From Antilocapra americana (lineage: Eukaryota > Chordata > Mammalia > Artiodactyla > Antilocapridae), in contig ML660201.1 in assembly GCA_007570785.1 (NCBI GenBank), forward strand, positions 37,527,656-37,591,655: 64,000 nucleotides of DNA, in the 5' to 3' direction. The translations under genes and the position numbers were made by a program. This document shows positions 55,841 through 64,000 of this stretch, in pieces. The notes below the pieces were generated by a model. That model was not told the DNA's origin and ran no database searches. It was given only the letters and a program-made list of their open reading frames with translations. How positions within the stretch are numbered: position 1 is the stretch's first letter; every line of letters starts with the position of its first letter.

Positions 55841-56788
55841 ACAAAGGAGTCAAGAAAGGCACCTTAGGAAATAAAATTGAATTAGTAGTCTCCGTGTTTC
55901 ATATGTCAGAGTGTGATGGCAGAGCATTTCAAAGTGTGGCCCATTTGTAAGCAGATACCATTAAGAGCGATGTAGCATTAAAATAGGTCATTCTATTATT
56001 GCCTCAGGTCGCATTTTGGAACCTAATTAAAAGTTCAGTGTCAGTGTTTTTTTAAAAAAAAATGTGGCGACAAAAGTGTTCTGACTCCAGAAGAAATCAC
56101 TGGTTCCCTAGTTTAATGCTACGCGAACTATAAATGCTGGGTAAAGGTAACATGGTGTCCTCTTCACATTTGAATGATTACGTTCCCTTGTTCTGGACCC
56201 ATTGTATGCTACATTCCAGTCTGTAAGAAACAGTTTTGGTAGTGTGTAGCATAATTCCAGTGACAGATCCTGGGAGAAGAATGAGGCTGAAAGTAGACAT
56301 GTTAGGGAGCATTGTTTTCTGCTCAGGAGTATCCACAGTGGTAGACTGAATGCGATAGAATAGAATTTGTAGAATTCCTGTAGTTTTTCAGGCCACTGTC
56401 AGACATCAGGGCCTGAAAAATTGGAAAGAAGTTAGCTATCAGTCTTGAGTTTGTGGATGGGGGATGCATCGCAGCGGAGCTGATGAACCCAATCCTGTGG
56501 GTAACAGAACCCTCATCAGCACCTCAGGGGTATCCTTAATACGGTATCTCTGTGTCCGTAACCTTGATTTAGTACTGTCCTCTGGATGGAAGAGCAGGGC
56601 TCCAAGTTTTTCATGGTGCCCGAGTCTTAACTTGTGTATGTTAAATGTGGTCAGTTCCTTCTCTTATCCCTTAGTGCATGAGGTGTTTTCTCTTTCACTG
56701 TCTTCATCACCTTCCTCTGGATATAAAAGAGCTCTATCTGGATGTCTTCCTCACCCTCTTCTGTTAGAAAAGGGTTTCAAATGCTTAG
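55841..56788. other. Unique DNA
   Basis: No supported gene. A plus-strand open frame at 56464-56814 (116 codons) has no recognisable motif and runs into the next SINE. Confidence 0.5.
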
Positions 56789-57005
56789 ATGCTTCTTGGT
56801 GGCTCAAGCGGTAAAGAAACTGCCTTCAATGCAGGAGATGCAGGTATGATCCCTGGGTTGGGAAGATCCCCTGGAGAAGGAAATGACAACCCATTCCAGT
56901 ATTCTTACCTGGAGAATCCCATGTACAGAGGAGCCTGGCAAGCTATAGACAATGGGATTGCAGAGGTGGGCATGACTGAAGCAAATTAGCCCACAAAGAA
57001 CAACA
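56789..57005 (+). mobile_element. Bov-tA SINE
   Basis: gcttcttggtggctcaagcg, box-B-like ggtatgatccctgggttggg, tail ending ccacaaagaacaac. Confidence 0.93.
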
Positions 57006-59589
57006 GGATACAAAACAAAATCTTTCGTTTAATAAAAGAGTACTGGTATTCTCTACACAAATTAAGGCAGTAGAATTACTGTACATTGGTATATCCTTGT
57101 ACATTTGTAGTCACCTACATCCAGCATCCCCAATATAAAGTAGAAGAACAATTATCTCCATCCTCTCCCTAATGTAGGATAAGTACAAGTTATCTGCTCA
57201 GAGTTGTCATGGATTTCATCTTAATTCCTGAATGTTTTAATATTTATACTTAAACAAGAATTTCTACTATTTTTGAAATTTACACAGGACAATTGAGAAG
57301 TTCGTATACCCATGCTGAAAATATTTAACATGCACAAAAACAGAAAAACAAAAACAAAAAAATTAAAAGGGACCCTAAAGGTCAGTTTTAGGGGAAACTA
57401 CACAGTTCTGTGCCTTTTCAGTCTTGCTCTCCTGACATTAATTCTCTCCCTGTCACCTTTCCCCTTGTCCTCCCACTCAAAGTTAAGAACACCTGACATT
57501 TGGAACAATTTCCTCTGAGGGCCCGCAATTAAATGTCAGTAAAATGACATGTTGATCAACCAACTCAGATAATTCCCAAATTTCCGTAGTTTAAAATGTC
57601 TCCAAGTGGTGGTTATAGCTCATTCATGGAATGTGATTTCAATTTAATATGTATTACCAAACAGACAAATACTACAGAATAGATAATGTCTGACAGTATC
57701 ACTTATATTAAGAGTGGGTGTTTGTTTATAACAATTTTATGGCATCAACTCTCTGTATGTCCTAGATTATGATGTAAAATATCCACCTAATGATACTGCA
57801 CCACTTCATCACCTCCCACAGTGGTGTACGGAATCAGAGGCATGAACATTAACTCGGAACCTGAAATAACTCTCAGTATCTGGCTTTACTTGGCTTATTA
57901 CTAAATCCTCTGTAAGGATCTGCTCCTCTTCAGGCTGAGAATAATGGAAGCACCGGCCTTTCCCACTGCTAACAATATCGTGATGCCTTTGATGACTTTT
58001 TTTTTAGAAAACAATACCTCAGCCTGGATATACTGAAAAGAAGTAAATATGGTAGACTTGTGCACACCTCATTACCCAAGAGGGAAACATTTTAATGATC
58101 TTGTGCTCCACATGGTTTAAATTTATAGTCCAAATTTTGTTTTCTGCAGTAATACTGCTGTAGATTATCAAGAAGCTTTCATTCCTTGTGAGACAATTTG
58201 TTACCTTTACACCAGTACAAATGCATTTTTCAGTGATTCCCTTGAATTATTCTATCTGAATTGGAAGAATTTGCCAACAAAAGAGAGAGATTCAGAAACT
58301 GAGACTTGGTTACTGAGAAAATGATAACCAGAGCTGGACCCCCTCTACTGGGTACTTCTCATAACCACACTCACGTTGGCAGTGACGGTGTGTTCCTGGT
58401 GCGTCTTGGACAGACAAAAGGGAAGAAGATCCTCAGTCCTGATGAACGTGAGGAGCCTGTTATGTGAGCAGGTATTCTCTCTGGGATGCTGGTGAAAGAA
58501 AATTAAATCAACTCACGACAGCTATCTTGCCTATGTCACCTGGGAAGGTAGGCATGCAGTAGGACAGGCACTGTTTAACATTAATCAGCCTCCTGAAGTC
58601 ATTACATTCATGAGGAAATGTAATTCACATGTGATTACTTTTTAATTTACTCTGTAATCACATTCCAAGTGAACGGGCCAAGCTTAAAATGAAATTTAAA
58701 AGTCAAATACTGCTTTGTATTAGGAATTCACAATTTTTATATGCACTTAGGTTAATAAAGATTTTACAATAACCATTTGTGACTGAGCATATGATAATTT
58801 TTTGAGGGAAGTTAGTGCCATACCTGAGGTAAAATGTATCTGATACCCCTCCAAGTCCTCAGTTGGACTGGGGGATCCTCAGAACTATGCTCTGTGCTGA
58901 ATTCCTGCCTCATCTAAACTTTATTTGAAAAAAAAAAAGTTATCCAGACATTCCTCAATCCCCAATCTGAAGTTTGAATGAACTAACGTATTTTTAATTC
59001 CTGTGGTGCCTTCAAGGCATATCCATTTGTTTTACCCATCATCAGAAAGTGTGTACAGAACATTACAGTAACGGACTTAAGTTCATCAATGGGGAATGCC
59101 AACACCTGCAGTGAGAATCTTTCTCCAGCAACATGGCCTTTCACGTTTATAAAAGTTAGTTTCATAGGAGCCTTTTGCCTTAAGACTGAAAGTTCAAAAG
59201 CCTAAGACCAGTTTGTTGTGGGCAGTAGAGAGTAGGTTTGCTTTTTGATTTATCAGCCAGAACTAAGGCCAGTGTAGAGAAATCTACAAAGGATTTACAG
59301 GTTTCCAGTAAATACAAAGAAAGAATATATTTTTTATCAATTGACTGTACCTGGCAGTGGATTAAATAGCTTCAAAAGTACTAAGATCTCTCTCCCAGAA
59401 AATAATCAAAAGCTGGATTCTCTTGTCCAGCAGTGGTATGTAGCAGTACTAAACATCAGTTATTAACGTGCAAGTTTCAAAATAAGTGTGATGTCTTTAG
59501 GCTAACTTACTATCATTTACCTCAGCTCAATTTCCTTTCTTCTAACTAAAGGACGACTTTGCTATTTAATAAAAATACACTGCAAGGCA
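57006..59589. other. Unique DNA
   Basis: A long stretch without a recognised repeat. No coding region is supported. 58560-58800 is TAATT-rich and may be conserved. A minus-strand frame at 58983-59165 looks protein-like in composition, but I cannot assign it. Confidence 0.45.
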
Positions 59590-59850
59590 CATATAACAGT
59601 TTCTAGTAGCCACATTAAAGAAGTGAAAAATAAGCAGATGAAATTAATTATAATGTCTTATATTTAACTGAATATATCCTATTATTCATCATGTAACTAA
59701 TGTTAAAATTTTTTAATGAAATCTTATTTTTTTATAATGAACTTTGAAATCCTGTGTGTATTTTATACATACAGCACATCTCTATATCATGTTTTATTAG
59801 GTGCTTGAGAGCCACATAAGGTTAGTGCATACTGTATTGATCAGAGTAGT
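59590..59850. repeat. Old hAT-Charlie-type repeat
   Basis: 'ctagtagccacattaaagaa', 'cagatgaaattaattataat', 'tgaaatcctgtgtgtatttt', 'cagcacatctctatatcatg', 'gagagccacataaggttagt'. Same superfamily style as the element at 25823, of a different subfamily. Confidence 0.55.
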
Positions 59851-60035
59851 GTTAAGCTGTCATATTCCTGACAACAGCACATGAGCCATAAACACATTTT
59901 TTTCTTTTACTCATATACAAACATAACAGAGTTTAAGAGAAAGAGATCCATGTAATCCTGCTTCATGTATTTTTTACAAATAAAATGTTTACTCCATATA
60001 GTATCTGTATAACATAGTTAAATAGGATGCTATAT

Positions 60036-60248
60036 ATGTGCATGCATACTCAGTGATGTCCAACTCTTTATGACCCCATGGACGTAGCCCTCCAGGCTCC
60101 TCTGTCCATGGGATCCTCCAGGCAAGAATAGTGGAGTGGGTTGCCATTTCCTCCTCCAGGGACTCTTCCTGACCCAGGGATCAGACTTGCATCTCTTGCG
60201 TCTCCTCCACTGGCAGGTGGGTTCTTTACCACTGAGCCACCTGGGAAG
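60036..60248 (-). mobile_element. Bov-tA SINE
   Basis: gtgcatgcatactcagtgat to accactgagccacctgggaag. Confidence 0.93.
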
Positions 60249-60432
60249 TGAAAAACACAGGTACAATTATTAATGGGATCAAATTCCTTACTATTTTCTG
60301 CACAGCTGAAGCCAGTCCAGTTTTATCACCTACCTGACCTGAGGATTAAGATCTCCCCTGAAGATCCAATATTTCAGGCCATTGCCTCTTTTATTTCCAT
60401 TTGGGGCCAGTGTGGGATATCTAACCAATTGT

Positions 60433-60930
60433 GGTAGGCACAATAAGGCACCCCAAAGAGGTGTACATTCTTATTCCCAGAACCTATGAATGTTAACTTA
60501 AGTGACAAAAAGGTAGAGGAGTCTGATTTAAATTAATAGCTTGGTATATGGATGCTACCCTGGTTTATTTGGACTGGCCCAGTGTAATCACTGGGTTGTT
60601 ACAAATGAATCGGGGGAGGCACGGGTGTCAGGGAGAGCCAAGAGGAGGAAACGTGATGGAGGCAGAGGTCAGAGTGATGTGATATGAGGAGGACTCGGCA
60701 TGCTCCTGCTGGCTTGGGAGGTAGAGAGACGGATCCATATGCCAGGGGCTGCTGGTGGCCTTTAGAAGCCGGACAGGTCAAGAAAGTGGATTTTCTCCTT
60801 CAGCCCTGTTGGCATCTTGATCTTAGTCCCTTTCAGACGTCTGACCTACAGAACCATGAGAGAACTTTGTGTTGTTCTAAGCTGTTACGTTTGCGGTCAT
60901 TTACTATAGCAGCAATAGCAAACTAATACT
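60433..60930 (+). mobile_element. MLT1-type (MaLR) LTR
   Basis: It starts tgtggtaggcacaataaggc and ends agcaatagcaaactaatac. Landmarks are 'tggactggcccagtgtaatc', 'ggcagaggtcagagtgatgt', 'ctgacctacagaaccatgag' and 'tgtgttgttctaagctgtta'. Near full length. It is an old MaLR LTR with no internal coding part. Confidence 0.82.
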
Positions 60931-62608
60931 ACACCCATCCTGAGCAATGGGATGGTTAAAAATGCATCACTTTTGACCTCTTTTATTTGGAAAAGAAGAC
61001 TTTTTGGCACCTAAGTCAAGCAGTTCTTACCTTGGGAGACTTTCTTAACTATTGACTTGGCCTGTAAGTTCCTTCATGCTTTTCTGTAAGATGTAAGGAA
61101 AAAACCTGAACAAGCATTTTGGTCAATGGAATAGTTCGGTGGTGATGACGGCTCCTTCTCTTTCAGCCCCCGCCGTTCTTGATGCTGGCCTTGACACTGC
61201 ATCTATCTTTCTCTGGGGCAGGAAGATGTAACGAAGCCTGTCTCCCCACTAGATTGTTTGCAGGGCCAGGTACTACATAACCCCTGCCCCCAGGAGTTTT
61301 TGAATATGTTGCCTGAGTGCCTGAAGACTTCCGTCCTACGCTGTGATGCATGGCCTGTGAAGCATGCAGTCACAGGTGTTGTGTTCCTTTGTTCCCATCT
61401 TCCCCACAGTGGTGCAAAGATTGTCCATTTACTCTCTGAAATTGTCTGAAACCCTCTTGGCAACTGACATTTGAGCGCTCTCTAGCCAACTACATAGTTG
61501 TGATGTTTTGCTTTCATTTGGTTTTATTTTAGAAAATTGTCATCACTTTACAGAGTTTTACTGGGAGTTGATGTGGAGTCTAATTATCTCCTCCTCTCCC
61601 AGCCTGGAAAAACATGTGTTTGAGTCATTGGATATAGCCTGGATGTGGTCTTATCCACTGAGACCTACTGGTACCAAGGCTGTCTCTTTTCTGCAGTGTG
61701 TGGCCTGAGGCAGGTCTGCTTTCAAGAGCTATATTCCTTCATCTAGCCGGTGGTTCTACTCATCGGTGCATTAGAGTTTGGAGAGGAGGATGATTATTGT
61801 TATAAAGTGCCCAAATGTATTCTAAGTGTTCATACTCTTTGAAGTGTACCTTTTGTTAATTATGCTCCACAAGGTGAGGGATTTTAAACTGAGAAAATTT
61901 CATTTTCCTGTTTAGTTCAGTCTGGTATTTACTGTGCTACCTTTTAAGCAAAATGTCATTTGCTTAGTTTGTGGTCATCTTAACCCAATGTCATTTAGAA
62001 ATGAATGATTTAAAAAGGCATTAGAAGTATTCTTTCACTTGCACTGGAAGTGATGGACCAATCACTCTGAGAGGAATTTGTGCCATTTAATAGTATGAAG
62101 TTCGCACAAAATAGGACCAATTATTTGAAAAAGCTTCTTGTTGCTTGTGATTAGAAGTTGAAACATGATGTGAGCCATGCAGTTTTTATTTTTTACCAGT
62201 TCTATTTCCATGAGTGGTAGTGGAGTCATGCAAGAAGATAGGGAGCTAGGACTCAGAGGTAGAGTGTGGGGTCAAATAGAAATACACCCAAGTTGAGGTC
62301 CTGGGTAGTAAGCCACATGTAGAATGAAGATTCAAATATGTAACCCAGGCCACGGTTCCCCTGTGGCTGACTGAACTAGGAAATCGCATTCACTTAGCTG
62401 CTGTACATGGCCTTGGAATCGTCTCAACAGAGACATCTTCTACATTGATCAAAACTGGCCATTAAATTGAAATCTGTCATTGTTGTGGTTTTCATTTGTT
62501 TTTAAATAAAGAGTAAGAGACAGTGGCAGAACCACTATAGAAGCAGGGTAATACCACTTAGGCAAGCAGAAAGCAAATTGCTCTTAAATCCAAAAGGTTA
62601 AGAATTAG
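60931..62608. other. Unique DNA
   Basis: No supported gene. 61140-61450 is GC-richer, with open frames in several phases but no family signature. 61920-62170 is a repeat-free block that could be conserved. Confidence 0.45.
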
Positions 62609-62618
62609 GAAGGAATGT

Positions 62619-62793
62619 CAGGGCTGGTGCACTGGAATGATCCAGAGAGACAGAATCAGGAGGGAGGTGGGAGGGGGGTTCTGGAAGGGGGACACATGTA
62701 TACCCATGGAGGATTCATGTCAATGTATGGCAAAACCAACACGATAATGTAAATAAAATAAATAAATAAATTTAAAACCTTAAAAAAAAAAAA
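62619..62793 (+). mobile_element. Ruminant L1 3' end
   Basis: 'gggctggtgcactggaatga', a G-rich purine tract (62651-62690), 'acacatgtatacccatggag', 'gattcatgtcaatgtatggc', then an AATA/A tail. Target duplications gaattaggaaggaatgt (62602-62618) and gaatgaaggaatgt (62794-62807) differ by 3 bp. Confidence 0.88.
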
Positions 62794-62899
62794 GAATGAA
62801 GGAATGTGACAACTAGGAAGGCACAGATCTCAGAGGATAAAATCAACAAAATCATCACAGGCCTGCTCAGTTTATTAGGAGTGGATGGACCCCAGATAC

Positions 62900-63048
62900 T
62901 CAAGGACAAAGTAATCTTAAACCTGCTTGTGCATACAAATTACCTGGAGTCCATGTAAGAATACGTAATCTGATCCACTTGTTCCCAGGGTAGGCCCCTT
63001 TCTGGCTAGCTCCCAGGTGATGCCAACACTGCGGGTCTGGGGACCATG
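62900..63048. repeat. MER5A-type hAT element
   Basis: 'atcttaaacctgcttgtgca', 'tacaaattacctggagtcca', 'gctagctcccaggtgatgcc' and 'gggtctggggaccatgttt' match MER5A. The right end is cut by the next L1. Confidence 0.75.
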
Positions 63049-63049
63049 T

Positions 63050-64000
63050 TTGCTTTTTAGTTTTTTTTAAAATTTTAATTGCAGGATAATTGCTTTACAG
63101 AATTTTGTGGTTTTCTGCCATACATCAGTAAGAATCAGCCACAGGTACACCCATGTCCACTCCCTCCTGGGCCTCCCTCCCATCTCACTCTCCACCCCAC
63201 CCTTCAGCCTGTCAGAGCTCCTGTTTGAGTTCTCTGAGTCGTATAGCAAATTCCCATTGACTGTCTATTTTACATATGGTATTGTAAATTTCTATGTTAC
63301 TATCTCCATACATCCCCCCTTCTCCCTCCTCTCCTCCCACTATGTCCATAGGTCTGTTCTCTATGTGTGTTTCTCCATTGCTGCTGTGAAAATTAATTCA
63401 TAAGTGCCATCTCTTCATATTCCATATATATGTATTAGTATATAATATTTATATTTCTCTTTCTGACTTACTTCATTCTGTATAATAGGCTCTAGTTTCA
63501 TCCACCTCATTAGAACAGATTCAAATGTGTTCCTTTTTATGGCTGAGTAGTAATCCATTGTATATATATACCACAGCTTCTTTATCCATTCATCTGTTGA
63601 TGGATATCTAGGTTGCTTCCATGTTCTAGCTATTGTAAGTAGTGCTGCAGTGAACAGTAGAGTGCATGTGTCTTTTTCAGTTTTGATTTCCTCAGGGTAT
63701 AGGCCTGGGAGTGGGATTTCTGGGTTACATGGTGGTTTTATTCCTAACTTTTTAAGGAGTCTCCATATCGTCTTCCATAGTGGCTGTATGTTTACATTCC
63801 CACCAGCAAAGCAAGAATGTTCTCTTTTCTCCAAACCCTCTCTAGTATTTATTGTTTGTAGACTTTTTGATGAGGGTCATTCTGACTGGTGTGAGGTGGT
63901 ATCTCATTGTGGTTTTGATTTGCATTTCTCAAATGATGAGTGATGTTGAGCATCTTTTCATGTGTTTGTTAACCATCTGTATGTCTTCTTTGGAGAAATG
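63050..64000 (-). mobile_element. L1 3' end, runs off the window
   Basis: The reverse of a ruminant L1 from the T run (~63060) through the 3' UTR ('aggataattgctttacagaa', 'gtatagcaaattcccattga') into ORF2. The right edge is still inside ORF2 (ctctagtatttattgtttgt region and beyond), so the element continues past 64000. Confidence 0.92.
63415..63834 (-). pseudogene. L1 ORF2 C-terminus
   Basis: An open frame of ~139 codons on the minus strand covers the L1 ORF2 end: [40 protein letters not shown] and NEVSQKEKYKYYILIHIYGI. It is the best-preserved L1 coding piece here. One cannot tell from this window whether the upstream RT and endonuclease survive. Confidence 0.88.

Noticed and set aside
56464..56814. 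116-codon frame on the plus strand
   Set aside because: It continues into a SINE and has no family signature.
58983..59165. Minus-strand 60-codon frame with protein-like composition
   Set aside because: I could not assign it to a family. A nearby A run is on the wrong strand to be the tail of a processed pseudogene in this orientation. Too short to call.
61140..61463. GC-richer block with open frames on both strands and a splice-acceptor-like ttctctttcag
   Set aside because: A pyrimidine tract plus AG is common by chance. No matching donor or recognisable exon product was found.
1..64000. tRNA genes at the many gggttcgatccc motifs
   Set aside because: Each one sits in the tRNA-like head of a Bov-tA SINE. 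None has the flanking arms needed for a functional tRNA cloverleaf.
1..64000. CRISPR arrays, phage-like or bacterial systems
   Set aside because: Repeats here are interspersed eukaryotic elements and simple repeats. There is no regular spacer-repeat structure and no compact gene organisation.

Overview
This window reads as nuclear DNA from a pecoran ruminant (a bovid or a close relative). The evidence is the repeat content. There are some two dozen Bov-tA-type SINEs with a tRNA-like head and a BovB-derived tail, one dimeric Bov-A2 SINE, and eight BovB (RTE-clade) LINE pieces. CHR-type cetartiodactyl SINEs, ruminant-type L1 3' ends and older mammalian MIR, L2, L1M, MaLR and hAT-Charlie relics are also present. 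The sequence is AT-rich and CpG-poor, with long uninterrupted CA/TG microsatellites. I cannot tell cattle from sheep, goat or other bovids without alignment.

I find no protein-coding gene, tRNA, rRNA, CRISPR array or bacterial-type operon. Every open frame with recognisable protein homology belongs to a dead retrotransposon (BovB or L1 reverse transcriptase). The remaining frames are short, lack family signatures and look like chance. The window is best described as intergenic or deep-intronic DNA, about one third identifiable repeat by hand count.

Layout. 1-14.5 kb: mostly unique AT-rich DNA with scattered SINEs, a CHR SINE (6.7 kb), a Bov-A2 with perfect target duplications (8.2 kb), and a motif-rich unique block near 10.1 kb that could be a regulatory element. 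14.5-16.6 kb: an unrecognised ~310-bp A-tailed repeat occurs twice, the second copy inside an L1. 17.5-27 kb: BovB fragments, old L1 pieces, an inverted SINE pair, and two nests (an L1M-like insertion in L2, BovB in an hAT element). 29.8-34.6 kb is the densest nest region. It holds a MaLR LTR inside a MIR, a SINE plus BovB inside a mariner-type palindromic element, and a 1.9-kb BovB inside an L1 3' end that sits in or beside an L2 remnant. 35.6-39.4 kb: two L1 3' ends with CHR and SINE material. 40-47.8 kb: an L2 fragment, a 1.2-kb minus-strand BovB and an old L1. 48.5-50 kb: two long dinucleotide repeats. 50.4-64 kb: more SINEs, an MLT1 LTR, a G-rich ruminant L1 3' end, MER5A, and an L1 running off the right edge.

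No genes act together here. The informative signal is the order of insertions, which many target-site duplications make readable. The observations most worth a second look are the unrecognised duplicated element, the mariner/SINE/BovB composite, a poly(A)-only insertion with a 12-bp target duplication, and a few repeat-free blocks that could be conserved regulatory DNA.
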